A stretch of DNA of 64,000 nt. Origin: Gracilaria gracilis (lineage: Eukaryota > Rhodophyta > Florideophyceae > Gracilariales > Gracilariaceae). The translations under genes and the position numbers were made by a program. The stretch spans positions 806,001 to 870,000 of the forward strand of contig JARGSG010000012.1 in NCBI GenBank assembly GCA_030374805.1. Direction: 5' to 3'. How positions within the stretch are numbered: the stretch's first letter is position 1; the number at the start of each line of letters is the position of its first letter. The notes beneath the pieces are model-generated. The model made no database searches and was not told where the DNA came from. It saw nothing but the letters and a program-made list of their open reading frames with translations. This document shows, piece by piece, positions 1 to 10,654 of this stretch.

Positions 1-993
1 GAAAAGTCTATTGATAAGGCATACAAAGAGGTGTTCGTTAATGCCAATATGTTCTTGGATCCCATTCATGTCAAGAAGAATATGGGATCAATGCTTGTTG
101 CGAGAAGAGCGGTTGGGATTACACTTTACGACAAAGCGCTGTATGCGCCGACGAAGGCAGCAGTAGATAATATTGTGAAGCAGTACGGAGATGTGCAACG
201 CAAGTACTTGGAACGATTTGAGAAGAAGGAGCTGTATCGTTCATACTCACAACTGGAAGACATTGTCGTGTCGTCTCAAGGTGCAGAAAGTCAAATGGGA
301 GCTTCGTTACGCAATCATATTAGAGCTGTTGAGCCACAGAAGATGTTGACCAAGGTAGTGCTGACGCAACGGGCCGGGTTTCTGACGCGCAACAGGCTGC
401 AGAGAGGTGTACAAGGCCGGTTCCTCCTCGAATAGAGCAACATATTGCAAGCTTGATTCGAAGGGCAAGAGTGTACCAGGATACTGTTAAGTTTTCAGAT
501 GGATCTGCTCAAATTGAAGCCACCGTGTCGAGCTATTCGGATGGATCAGTTCTTCGCCGTGTGAAACTAAGCGAGAAGGAACAGACACCACCACTATGCT
601 GTGGATATTCCAACAACGGAAGTGGATTCCTTGTTATCATGGCGTTGCTGTACTATGTGAGAAGTACGGAGCTTCCAACATTTACCGCTTTATCGAGTGA
701 AGACATTTGGCCCCAAATTCTACGACAATGTGTTGTTTACAATTCCAAATCAGGTGGATGTGGAAGATGTCATCTTGCAAGCAAAGGTGCTGGTACTAAC
801 TGGGAGGAACCTAAATATACGTAAAGCTCTACCTCCACCGCGTGGTAGACCCGTAAAAAACGCTGGTGTTCGTCGGAGGGGATGGTATGAATCGGGACCT
901 TCAGCCAAGAAGACAAGATCTAATTCCTGCTCTTTATGCCATCAAGACGGCCATGTTTCTAATCAATGTCAACTTCGTCAGTTATTCGAATAA
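1..993 (+). pseudogene. MULE (Mutator-like) transposase, C-terminal remnant
   Basis: The frame is open from the left window edge, so the 5' part lies outside. Residues such as FVNANMFLDPIHVKKNMG and SSQGAESQMGASLRNHIRAV, followed by VEPQKML, resemble the C-terminal half of MULE-type transposases. Further on a SWIM-like zinc finger is recognisable (a CC pair near 598, then PCYHG in a different frame near 633). The chain ends in a CCHC zinc knuckle (CSLCHQDGHVSNQC, about 928-969). These pieces sit in three frames, with a stop at 433 and shifts near 620 and 697, so the gene is dead. The family assignment is by motif recognition only; a related MULE-like lineage is possible. Confidence 0.6.
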
Positions 994-1440
994 AATGTAG
1001 TTCGTACTGTCACGTTAGATTATGATACTTTAGGTTACCAGCCGCCCTAGAATATGAGATATTGCGTACGTTCACCCTACAAACAGAACAGGGACTTTGC
1101 TTTCGATTTCTTTGCATCGATGTCACCCTAGGTTGCTAAAGATTCTTAATTATTCACCCATGCTTGACTAAGTGTTGATTTTTACGCACTGCAGAACGAA
1201 CGGAAGTGAGTGTATCAACCTGGGAAATAAGAACAATTGAGCTGTCACCTGGCGAGTGGTCTAAAATTGCAAGCTGTCACCCCTGAAGTCAATGCATTTA
1301 AGCTTTTTTTGCATTGCAGACCCAGTCGGTCCTACAACACTGCATCCGGGACGCGCGTGGTACTGTTACTGTGCCCCGCATGTGTAGCAACTCTCGAGTG
1401 GCGCGCGCGTACAACTGCTTTTCGTTGTCGTCTATAAGAA
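994..1440. other. no gene recognised
   Basis: This stretch follows the MULE remnant. It has only short overlapping reading frames without recognisable motifs. It may hold the MULE 3' end and terminal repeat, but I could not find a matching inverted repeat. Confidence 0.4.
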
Positions 1441-1625
1441 TCTGCGTGGCAGCCTTTGCAGTTGTGGATGGGCCGCTGGAAAGGAACCAAGCTCGAGCGG
1501 CACTTCATCGATGCACTGTTGAAACCTCATTTCAGTCCTTCATTTACGCGCCGTGAACAGCGGTCAAATTGAAGTCGGGTCCCATCGATGCCTTGATGAA
1601 GCGCTGCTCGACCTCGTTCAGCTAC
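1441..1625. repeat. degenerate hairpin repeat related to the 1885-2180 array
   Basis: It contains the same building blocks as the hairpins at 1885-2180: GGCACTTCATCGATGCACTG, GCCGTGAACAGCGGTCAA and CTTGATGAAGCGCTGCTCGA. They are diverged and only partly self-complementary. A similar degenerate unit lies at 50460-50605 in copy R, also on the far side of a spacer from the better preserved hairpins. Confidence 0.5.
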
Positions 1626-1884
1626 CCAGACACCCTGGCACGGATAATAATAAGTATTTCTATGTTGCTTAAAAACTGGTACGGGATTTTATGCTATACA
1701 TGGTAGTACCAATGTGTAACCATGTAACTAATCCGGTAGTACCTTGGAAATTGAGATAGAAAACGACTAGAGATTACACGGGGTAGTCCGTAGAACTACC
1801 ATATTTAGTTTTATGGGATGTAAAGTTCCTGATATAGAATTCATCTTCTACTAGAACAATGGGGGTCCGTAGTGTCCTCCAGCT

Positions 1885-2180
1885 TCATCGGCCACGGCGC
1901 GTGGAGAGGTGTCGTCCAGCTTCATCAGGGCACTGATGAAGCGCCACTCCACCCCGGACCGCTGCCCGAAAAAATAAATTTTTAGGGCCCATGCGCCGTG
2001 GACAGCGGTCAAGGGCGGGGTGGCGCTTCATCAGTGCCCTCATGAAGCGCCACTCCACCCCGGACCGCTGTCCGAAAAAATAAAATTTTAGGGCCCATGC
2101 GCCGTGGACAGCGGTCAAGGTTGGAGTGGCGCTTCATCAGGGCACTGATGAAGCGCCACTCCACCCCGGTCCGCTGTTCC
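1885..2180. repeat. tandem array of long hairpins (about 107-bp period)
   Basis: There are three hairpin units. Two successive copies share the segment CCGAAAAAATAAA...TTTTAGGGCCCATGCGCCGTGGACAGCGG with a period near 107 bp (boundaries near 1966 and 2073). Each unit is an inverted repeat built from GGACAGCGGTC...GGAGTGGCGCTTCATCAG and its complement, with a loop of a few bases. The same repeat occurs once, almost perfectly palindromic, at 49243-49316 in copy R at the same place relative to the genes. It therefore belongs to the element and is not a chance insertion. Confidence 0.85.
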
Positions 2181-2583
2181 TGCGCCAACTTAACGGACGC
2201 AATTCAATTCTTTTTTCCTTCAAAATTGGGTGCCTTTATTCTAAAGCTACACGTACGTAGTATTATGACGATCATATAACTTTCTAAGTAAAGCGATAGT
2301 GAATTATAAAACGTGAAATACGAAACCACTTGAGTTCAAACCTATATTGAGCTGGCGCATTGTTCGGTCAAGAAGTGAAGGCCACGAACGTGATTGAGAA
2401 GTGTACGTCCATTATACGTTCTCGCGAGCATTCTCAACGGTCGTAACCCACTCTTCGAATTGTTTGAACCCTTTGTATCCAATATTGCGCCTCTGAACTA
2501 TAAAAGGAGGCGGGAGTCAGCACGATCGAAGAGGAACAGCGAGGCGTCAGAGATGGACGAATAAGGAGAAGAACAACAGAGAG
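2181..2583 (+). promoter_or_regulatory. 5' region of the ParB-like gene, truncated by the L1 deletion
   Basis: This matches the reverse complement of 48870-49240 in copy R, the region upstream of the ParB-like gene. It includes CTATAAAAGGAGGCGGGAGTC at about 2499, a TATA-box-like site about 50 bp before the ATG at 2553. In L1 the ATG is followed at once by GAC GAA TAA, because the deletion joins this point to the dioxygenase-like gene. The conserved TATA-like block in two otherwise diverged copies supports its use as a promoter. Confidence 0.55.
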
Positions 2584-3083
2584 ATTCCGGGATTCTTTAT
2601 GATGGCCTCCGGGGGGTGCTCTTTTATGATATGGTATGTGAGAGGTCACATAATATGTATGTGACGGATGAAAAGAGTTTGAAGAGGCTGCCTCGTACGA
2701 TGGTTGTGAAGAAGTTCAGGGTTCCACCGTACTCCATGTTTATTGGAAGGGGAGATGTGTTTCATGCCGGGGCAGGGTACATGGATGCGCTAGTGAAGGA
2801 GAATTGTCTACGGTATCACATATACTTTGTGCCCAAAGGATACAAGCTCCCTGATGCGGTGCACAGGCAGCCTGCTTTTCGGCACAAATTCTTAGATGAG
2901 AAATTTGGGCGCGGGGAAGACCCGAACGACCAGCTGGAAGAAGAGGAAAGTTCTGTGAGCAACTTGGAAATGGAGGAAGAGGAAGTTGGAGAGGAAGATG
3001 ACGAGGTACAAGGCAATAAGGCTGATAACACGGATGGTGACTACGAGGAGGGTCCGATGATGATGGATTATGAGGAGGACTAA
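2584..3083 (+). pseudogene. DSBH (2OG-Fe(II)-type) dioxygenase-like protein, C-terminal fragment (L1)
   Basis: This is homologous to 45069-45590 of copy R. The fragment keeps the second half of the double-stranded beta-helix: PPYSMFIGRGDVFHAGAGYM, with the distal His of the iron site, and LRYHIYFVP, with the Arg expected to bind 2-oxoglutarate. A strongly acidic tail rich in Glu and Asp ends in YEED. The N-terminal part and the HxD region are lost through the internal deletion. A one-base difference from copy R near 2634 shifts the frame upstream of the long frame that starts at 2616. Not functional as it stands. Confidence 0.7.
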
Positions 3084-3285
3084 ATATAACATGTAGGGCG
3101 TGTAGTGTTTTGTGTGTGAGAGTGAGGGGACTTCACTAGTAATGATAAATGAACGAATGTTTTGATGTGATGTGAGCATAAAAGGATTGTGGAAGAAAGA
3201 AAATGAGTTACAAAACGTGGGATAAGGAGAGAGAGTATTGTGCGAAGATATTTTTTTACAAGAACGGGGCAAAGATGTACTGGTA

Positions 3286-4118
3286 CTAAAAGAGAATGTC
3301 ATTTCTAAGGACATTGACATAGTTGGTGTGAAAAGGGGCAGGGTCAGGCAACCCCTCTCTCTTGGTATCCTCGGAGGAAAGGTAGGAGTAAGCATTTCTG
3401 AATTCGTACTCAGAGAATGAGGCGGGGAAGAAGGTAAGAGTGCTTCTGTACGCGAAGAGGGATTGCACTGTAGAGGGGATATTGTAGGAGATACCTGTCT
3501 TGGAGGAGACTATGCCCAAGAGTTCCTTCATTATCGTTGAGAATATGGTATTGTAGTGGGTGGCCACGTCATGCACGGTAATGAAGTCGTGGGAGGAACC
3601 AACTAGGTTGAATGAAGAGATCCAGACGAGCTTTTTGTAGTATGATTTAGAAAAGGCTCTTCGTCAACGATATTGCAAATGAGATCTGCGTTAAAAAAGC
3701 GCTGTGCAAGTGCGAAAGCCCATTTTCCTGTGACAGTTGTGAGGCCGTTGGGAGTAAGAGGGGTGACGCCATCCTGCGGAGGTGCGCCGAGAGTGGGTAC
3801 GGAGATGTAGAGAACTGCTCGTGTGGTGTGATGAAGACCATGTTTTGAGAGAATGGGAAGAATGTGGCCGTTCTGAATGAAGACTAAGTCCTGTCTACGA
3901 GATGTAGGGGATAAGCGAATTACTGTTTCCAACAAGTTGGTCCTGCCGTAGAAGAAAATGGGACCTTGAGGAAGGCTGTGTACGGCTACGAAATCTCGGA
4001 GTGAAAGAATGGTAATTTGAGGGGTTCCGTGTTCGTAACGCATGGAGCCAATGCGGCCTCCGCATACAAAAATAGCTGGGGTGTGGGAGAAACGGTGAGA
4101 AGAGTAAGGCGAGCTCAT
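3286..4118 (-). pseudogene. ketopantoate-reductase-like Rossmann protein, broken copy (L1)
   Basis: Colinear with the intact 277-residue gene at 44032-44865. The N-terminal 171 codons (4118-3603) include the dinucleotide-binding stretch FVCGGRIGSM and the conserved blocks RRQDLVFIQNG and GLTTVTGKWA. The frame then shifts between 3603 and 3576, and the last 96 codons continue in another frame down to 3286. This copy keeps a Gly (VCGG) in the nucleotide-binding loop where the copy R protein has Arg (VCRG). Confidence 0.7.
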
Positions 4119-4798
4119 TATGTCGAATTTGTTGGACGCTGTGAGGAGATATTGTGCTACAGGAGAAGAAGGGGGAGAGGCTTAAGTAGAGAACGACGTT
4201 GCCGATGTATATATCGATAAAGTGGTTTCAGAGGAAAAGATAGTTTTTATGACTAAGTGGTTGAAAGAATGAGGTAGGTGGGTATCAAGGGACTAGGACT
4301 GATGAATGTGTTTATGAAAAGATATGTATCGAAATGAAGTATAAAGGGGAAGATGCTATGATAAGGAGTTAAGAAACGGGCGCTATGGAGGGCTTTTGTG
4401 GGATGGTACTGAAAGGAAAAAACGAAAATATGAAAATATCCGGGGAAAATGGAGTTCTTAGGGATTGGCGGGAAATTGAGGTATAGAAAATTGTGATACA
4501 AATAGCCCTGCGGGGTAGAGAGGTGTGTGGCTACGAGTGTAATGGCTGTTATCAGGGGTGGGAAGGACGAGAGTTGTTGTGAGTCGCTCAGGTCTGTTCA
4601 AGTCATTTATCGCAGGACGCCGTCTTTTCTCGGGATGTCGAATTGATACGTTGGTGACGAGGAGCTAATGCCTCTGCTGCATAAGACTGAAGTGCCAAAG
4701 ACGCCGCCGCGGAAGGAAAAAGGGGGTACTGAAGGGGGGTTTGTGTGAGACAGAGGGTTTGAAATGGGGATGGAGGAGGAGGACCGGAGAGAAGGTTT

Positions 4799-5557
4799 AT
4801 GGGGGAGATGGAGGAACGGGTGAGGAAGCTTGGGGGGAGATTGAAGGAGAGTTTGGACGACATGTTGTCGGAGATGGTGGCAGAGATGGGAGGGGTGGTG
4901 CTGAGTGTGCGGAGGTTGGTTTGCCAATGGAATTGATTTCGACGATTCGGAAGAGGATGAAGTTGACTGGGGTGGGCCTGTAGGCGATGTGAATGGGATG
5001 TTGGAGTGCGTGGGGAGGGAGCCGGGGAGGCTGTGGAGGGAGAACATTGGGCTGAAGGGTAGGGTTGAAGTGTTGGAGCAGCAAGTGGGACAGGTGGAGA
5101 AGGCGGGCAAATTGATATTGGAGTTGAAGGAAATGGTGAGGGGAGGGGGAGTAGGGGTGGGAGAGGGAGCAGGTAAAGGGTCATCGGTGTCGCCTGGTTC
5201 TCGGGGTTGGCGGGGGAGTCTGAGGGAGAGGGGGGAGAAGAGAAGGGAGGAGAAGGTATGGGAAGTCGACTGAAGAAGAGGAGGAAGGGTGGGATGATGG
5301 TGGACGAGGATGGGAAGGTGTTTGTGCCGCCGCAGCTGCCGGATGGGGCGCCGTTGGTGGGGTTCGGGAGTGCGGCGGCGGCTACGAAGACGGCGGAGCG
5401 TATATTGGAGGAGCAGGGGAAGACGAGGCTGGGAGGGGTTGGAAGCCGCTTTGGGGCTAGGAGGATGTACCAGAATGGGGAGAGTTGTTCGTTGGACTTC
5501 TTTAACTTGGAATTTAGGGAATCTAAGACTCAGGATCCGAATGCCGAGTTGGAATAA
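4799..5557 (+). pseudogene. coiled-coil protein of unknown function, broken copy (L1)
   Basis: Homologous to 42559-43319 (minus) of copy R. The ATG at 4799 opens MGEMEERVRKLGGRLKESLD. Heptad-like Leu/Val spacing continues through LKGRVEVLEQQVGQVEKAGK. A Gly/Glu-rich linker follows, then the conserved C-terminus VFVPPQLPDGAPLVGFGSA...FGARRMYQNGE...DPNAELE. At least two frame changes (near 4910 and 5260) break it. A short upstream ORF (ATG 4668, stop 4746) has the same start and the same stop codon position in copy R. No enzyme motif was recognised; an oligomerising DNA-binding accessory protein is only a guess. Confidence 0.55.
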
Positions 5558-5689
5558 ACCAGCGCTGGTGACCTCAGAGTAAATTTTTAGAGTGATTTTG
5601 ACCACTGCGACGAATTTGAGGTAACGGGAACTGGCGCACGAACTGCAAAGTAGCATACAACTTCAACAAATGGAGTTCAAACTGAGGCA

Positions 5690-5823
5690 CGTGGAAATGC
5701 GATTTCCAAAAAAAAATTTTTGCCTTGCCAGCTAGCGCAATCTGCGAAATTGCTAGTTTTTTCGGACTTTTATTTTCATAACTAGCGATCTAGCATACTA
5801 AACTAGCACCCCGAGAACACCGA
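5690..5823. repeat. outer terminus of copy L1 (TIR and subterminal motifs)
   Basis: The end reads ...AAACTAGCACCCCGAGAACACCGA, the complement of the 42294 terminus with two substitutions. Several GCTAGT/ACTAGC motifs are scattered through the preceding 130 bp, as at the other ends of this family. Confidence 0.8.
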
Positions 5824-6740
5824 CGACTTCAGGAAGCGTTAAACCACAGCAAATGTCGTACCAAAACAGGTCTCTTCCTCTTGCATTAAAGCAAAACCTT
5901 CCTTCAGCATTGAGTTCCAACTCCCTTGCTTGCAAGTGCGAGAAAAAATTTTCACAAAACCAGGGTTTGTGGCAATACCACTCTTCCATCCCTTTTGCAT
6001 GGAAACAACCTTTTTCCTGGCATTATTTAGTTGATGCAGACTACAACCCATCCATTTCTCGGTGAATGTCACAAGACGGCCGAACGAAGAGGCACCAACA
6101 ATACACTGCATTGCAGCTGCTAGGTCTGTGAAAAATCAGGTTCTATCTAAATACAGAAAGCTCCACACCATAGTTGACTATCAAAGTCTCATCAAGCACA
6201 TTTCAAAGTGCGTTCACTGTTTCTAATCTCTTTTGTTTGATGCACAGAAGTGATTTCGAAACCAAGCGATGAGACCTTTTCCTGGTCAAAATATGCAGCT
6301 CTACCAGTTCAATGTATTGCACAGTAAAATCATAGAACTTTTTGGCCATAGTTTCGTTCTTCATACCATCACAGGTGACACCTCCTCCACAACTCATCAC
6401 TTTTGAAAGCTAGCTCGACCTAAATTTCTCGCGTTACTGGTTTACAGGACGTTTTACCGCTGCATTAGCTGCTTTATCCGACGGAATTAAACTTTTGATG
6501 TCTACTTCGAAATTTTAAAACAGAAAACAACCTGCATACATCAAAGCATTCGCAAACTGCATCATAACTCTTTTTTAGTAACAAAAAGTAAGTGGTAGTC
6601 TTCCCGCTGCCACGGCGTAGGCAGCGGAATCGATGACATTTTTTTTCACCGTATTAATTATCACCGGGCCGAATGAACCGAAGGTATTCACTTCCTTCCT
6701 CCACCCTTTCCTTTCGGTGCTTCACGCGTTACATACGTTG
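5824..6740. other. no gene recognised between L1 and CACTA-like pseudogene 1
   Basis: Only short minus-strand frames are present (for example 5839-6111 and 6203-6400), with no motif I can name. The stretch could be the flank into which L1 inserted, or the 5' end of the next element. Confidence 0.4.
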
Positions 6741-6749
6741 GGCTAAATC

Positions 6750-9044
6750 GTGCGGTTATGTAATGGGTATGTGAAGCGAATTCGAGTTCATTTGCTTTTC
6801 GTTCATGCCAATCTTCCCGCAATGAAAAAGCTGACGCCCTTGAAAGGGCCAAATAGAATTGTTTCCTGTCGCTTCTGCAAAATCCGTGGGGTGTATTCAA
6901 ACCATGCGTACTTTCCTCCTGTTGTAAGAGCTCAGAATCAGTCGCGAGCGCGGCGTTTGGAGACAACTCCGGCTACTACGGTGTTATGGAGTGTGGGTGA
7001 GCTTCCGCTTCGAAAACATGGAGAAGTTATAGAGACCTACAGGAACTTGCGTTCTACGACAACCTCGATGTCTAATCAAAAACTACAGAAAGAGCTCAAG
7101 GTCCATGGGTTCTCAAGTGTGGATAGGACTTCGCTTCTGAGTGTACCAACCATTCGTGCTTTCAGCTCCTTCCCAATTGATCTTATGCACCTTCTCTACG
7201 AAAACGTTGCCCGCGACATGGTATCCATCTGGCTGAATGACTCAAGTCGTCATCCAGATATTGCGCATCTATCTAGCAAAATAGTATCAGATGCAGTCAA
7301 CAGGAACCTTAGGGCGTTTAGGCGTGATTTTGGGTCTCAGTACTGCCGGGACCCCCGCGGTCTTGACAAGAAAGGCATGTGGAAAGCTGCGGAGTGGCAA
7401 TTCATTGTTACCACTAGCAATCTTGTGGCCCTCGATGGTTGGTTGCACCAAAAAGCATTAGATGGTTGGCATATCTTCGTAAAGCTGGTGCAGAGATGGT
7501 ATCAATGGTGTCTGACTGAAAGGATGGTAACTGAAGTCGAATATTTCTCTGAAGATCTCTACGAGCAGCCTATAAACCTCGAATATGGCCCAAATATGGC
7601 CGAGATATGGCCTAAATGTGGCCGCTTAGCTCGAGAATTTCAGAGAACGTGTAACTACGGAAAGAAAGTACTTTAGCCAACTGAAAAGTGTACACTTCGG
7701 CCATAATTAGGCCGCATTTGGGCCATACTTGGGCCATATGAAGAAATTTGAAACTTGTTTATCTCCGCTTTTTAAACGTTCTCACAACTTTTCGAATTAA
7801 AGAGCCACCTTTTGGCCATATTTGGGACATGTTTGGGCCATATTCGAGGTGTGTAGGGGCACTCCATCAATTATTACTACCAGAACAGAGAGAAACGCAA
7901 CGATCTCTGCAAGTATGTGTACCATCTGCTTCTACATCTGGCTGAGGGGATTCGTGAATGTGGCCCTCTATCGTTACTTGGCCAATGAACCACTGAGAAC
8001 TAAGTCGGTTAGCTCAACCGAGTGACCAATGCGAAGAACAGGGTTGCTCAAGCTTCCAACGTAAAGTTCAAGTACCAAAAGGCTGCCTCTCTCTATAGCC
8101 TTCAGTTTGGCAATAGATTTCGCTATCTAGACTCAGATGAAAAGCTGGAATTTGATGCTCTTTCATCAGATGCGGTTGCGACCTACCATGATGCTGACAT
8201 GAGAGGACTTCATTTTCAATCTCCCTCTCGAAAGTCATCTATTACTTTGGAGGGCACAAACAGCTTTCTGAAACTGCCGAAACTTTTACCCTGCTACTAT
8301 ATTACTTCCCTTGGCGTGACACCATCAGCAGCTAAACACCTTCTAGAATGCCATAACGAGATATTTCTGTTCTTCCGCGTGGTTGATGAGAACAAAAGAT
8401 GGCGTAGACCATGGACGTATCACAGTGCTTCCAAGAACGAACGCAAAACTTGCTACTTTCCGGAATTTTTCGCAATGGCGATGGAGAGGACGCTACTGTG
8501 TACTACGGACGAGTTTGTGCATTCTTCGAACACAAAGTCGAAGAAGTGACTCCCAAGTTGGTTCTACCTAATTGGGCAATTAGTGATCTTCGCACATGGC
8601 GACAAGGTCAGGTCTTTGCTCGCTATTCAGTGCGAGACAGGAATCTGTTTTCGTGGCGCACTATTAAAAGTGTATGGTCAATGAGCCACCCCATTGGGAT
8701 GGGACAAACAGAATACCCTTCAAATAAGAAATCGGTATGCAAACGTACCTACTCTGCCGATGATCTACAGAGTTCTCAGGGCCTGCTGACTGGAGACCAA
8801 TGGTTTTCAGACGAGACCAGTTTACGGCTTGGCGGTCTATCACGTAATACGAGAAAAAGAAGACTCAGAGCGGCTTAACTGGTATTCGAAACATGGCAAT
8901 AGTCAACACTGCTGTGTTTATAAGAATTCCGGCCAGCCGCATGGCAGCACGGCGATTCAATTGGCATCATCCGTGGTATCGGCGTCGATAAATGCCCTAC
9001 ACGGCTTCTACAACCGGTTTGGCGCCTTCCAAACGGCGTCCTGA
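6750..9044 (+). pseudogene. CACTA/Tnp2-like transposase pseudogene 1
   Basis: An early block reads LLFVHANLPAMKKLTPLKG, then CRFCKIRG, resembling the DxPAxxK and zinc-binding CxxC regions of Tnp2-type transposases. Next come FPIDLMHLLYENV (the DxMH signature) and WKAAEWQFI. After an inserted 273-bp MITE the protein resumes with HLLLHLAEGIRECGPLSLLGQ, TEN, VG and LNRVTNAKNRVAQASNVKF, interrupted by stops. It ends with YYGRVCAFFEHKVEE and LVLPNWA. In-frame stops (TGA, TAA, TAG around 8000) and frame changes show decay. It is distinct from the giant-element transposase and more like pseudogene 2 at 18300-20640. Confidence 0.7.
7577..7849. mobile_element. 273-bp MITE inside CACTA-like pseudogene 1
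   Basis: It is bounded by perfect 18-bp inverted repeats, CCTCGAATATGGCCCAAA at 7577-7594 and its complement at 7832-7849. The interior is packed with further copies of the GGCCATA/TATGGCC core in both orientations. Transposase homology stops at the left edge and resumes after the right edge. No clear target-site duplication was seen. Confidence 0.7.
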
Positions 9045-10654
9045 TACGATTTGTTCCGCGAGTAGTCAGGCACTACGAGCATGGCAGCTTGGATACGAGG
9101 GAACTCTTCATGACGAGGAATGCCATTTTGTTAGACAGCAAACATGTTTGACAACCCGGAGCACCACAGAAAGAGAAACAAAAGCATGAGGGCCTGCGTA
9201 GCGTATGAGCAGTACATGAGCGCCCCCGTATAGCTGCCCACGCCATTCTGGAAGACTTTCGTGGCGCCGACGCTTCACTCATTGAGAATGAATATCCCTG
9301 GAACATATGGAATCCCTCTGGTACCAGCGCATATGGCCCTTTTAACACACCCTCTCACATCAAGGCGGCTATGTGCTAAGTCCAAGCCAGCTCACGACGG
9401 CAAACAAAATCAGGATGTTCATGGCAGCGAATTCGAAGTCTGCAGCGCGTTCCGGGGTACAGAGTTGGGAGCGACCAAAGCAAGCGCTACGCGGCAAATG
9501 TAGTAGGTGCTGTGATTGCCGTAAGATAGATCGGCAGCGACGTGATCATCCCAAGCCCGCAGTTCATGGTTTATACGTGCCCGTTTGCATCCGTCATGGC
9601 GGCAATGTGTCCAGTTCCTTTGCCTTCTCGCCCTTCGTTTCCAACATCGTGATCTTATTGAGATGGTGCTCGATACGCCGCCGTTTCGCGAACCTTGACC
9701 GAGCTCTTCTTCACCCAGCACTTCAACGTGCTGAATTGCCCATTGCGTGGTTACGGGGCCTCCCACCGGCGATACCCAAATAATGGTTGAGGTCGAAGCC
9801 GTCTTCGGTGCGTGCGCGATTGCCATTTGCAGCACAGTACGACACCTTAATGTCCATCAATCTATATTATTGTTACCCTACTATTGTAAACTAGGACCAT
9901 TTTATAAGGGCACTGGCACAAGTCTTGCATCAGATTAGTTATATTCTATTAGAATCGTTGAAAAGATCTATCTGACTGGTTATTACATGTATGATAACCA
10001 TAGGCACGCTTCTTGGAGCTTCTTTGTAACCTTGAAAGTTTTATAGGATTCATACTAGGCTTCTGTGTGTGGATTACAAGTGGCGTGCTAAAAGAGCCTT
10101 GGAGACCACGTGGACGCCACATGTAACCATGTGCTGCAGTATAGTAGCACTTTATGCAGGCCACTTGTCAACCATTATAGTAAAACATTAGTAGCAGTAT
10201 TGTAGCCTTAATATACTTATAGGGAAGGGGGATGACTAGTCCTACTCAAGCAGTCGACTCTCCGCAAGGAGGATATCGTGCACCTGGGGTTCCTGAGTCA
10301 GATTTGAACACTCGTTTGTTGGTTTTTGCTTGATCGGGACTGCCCGAGCTCACTTACCTAAGTAGCGGTGGTTGGCAGTCCTGCACAATAGTATACTAAT
10401 TAAATGAATAGATAGATAGAAATAATCTAATGTATCCGCAGGAAGGCCGGCCTGCACAAGTACACGTGTATTATCTTACTCACTGCCACGGCACTCATAA
10501 CCGATACCAATTGGGGTCCCTCCAGCATGAACTGTGGGTTGTCAAACTAGTCATAATGCCCTTCCCTGAGGTGTAGCTTCTTCCTACCCATATAACTCGC
10601 ATCCGCAATGAACTCCGCGAGAATGCGTTGCACTTCAATATTGTTTGGAATGAT
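9045..10654. other. no gene recognised (1.6 kb)
   Basis: Only short, motif-free frames occur on both strands (such as 9419-9835 minus and 10547-10738 minus). Part may be the 3' flank of CACTA-like pseudogene 1 or a decayed retroelement end next to LTR block A. Confidence 0.4.

Larger units (their letters stand above)
1885..5823 (-). mobile_element. giant Plavaka-like transposon, partial copy L1 (left half, inverted, internally deleted)
   Basis: Read on the minus strand, this segment matches copy R from its left terminus (42294) to the hairpin region (about 49316). It holds, from 5823 downwards, the terminal repeat, the coiled-coil gene, the ketopantoate-reductase-like gene, the C-terminal part of the dioxygenase-like gene, the promoter stub of the ParB-like gene and the hairpin array. 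About 3.3 kb is missing: near 2560 the first codons of the ParB-like gene run directly into the middle of the dioxygenase-like gene. The outer terminus ends ...CCGAGAACACCGA at 5823. Beyond 1885 only degenerate hairpins remain, then the unrelated MULE fragment. The right half of the element is absent here. Confidence 0.8.

Noticed and set aside
1885-2180. CRISPR array
   Set aside because: Units are about 107 bp and palindromic over their whole length, with no unique spacers, in a eukaryotic transposon.
4607-5656. 349-codon minus-strand open frame, Pro/Ser-rich
   Set aside because: It is antisense to the coiled-coil gene, which is the conserved reading in both L1 and R. Its low-complexity composition follows from the complement of Gly/Glu codons.
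10225-10340. Possible tRNA (GATTTGAAC resembles a T-loop on the minus strand)
   Set aside because: The bases around it do not form a 5-bp T-stem, and no matching acceptor or anticodon arm could be drawn.
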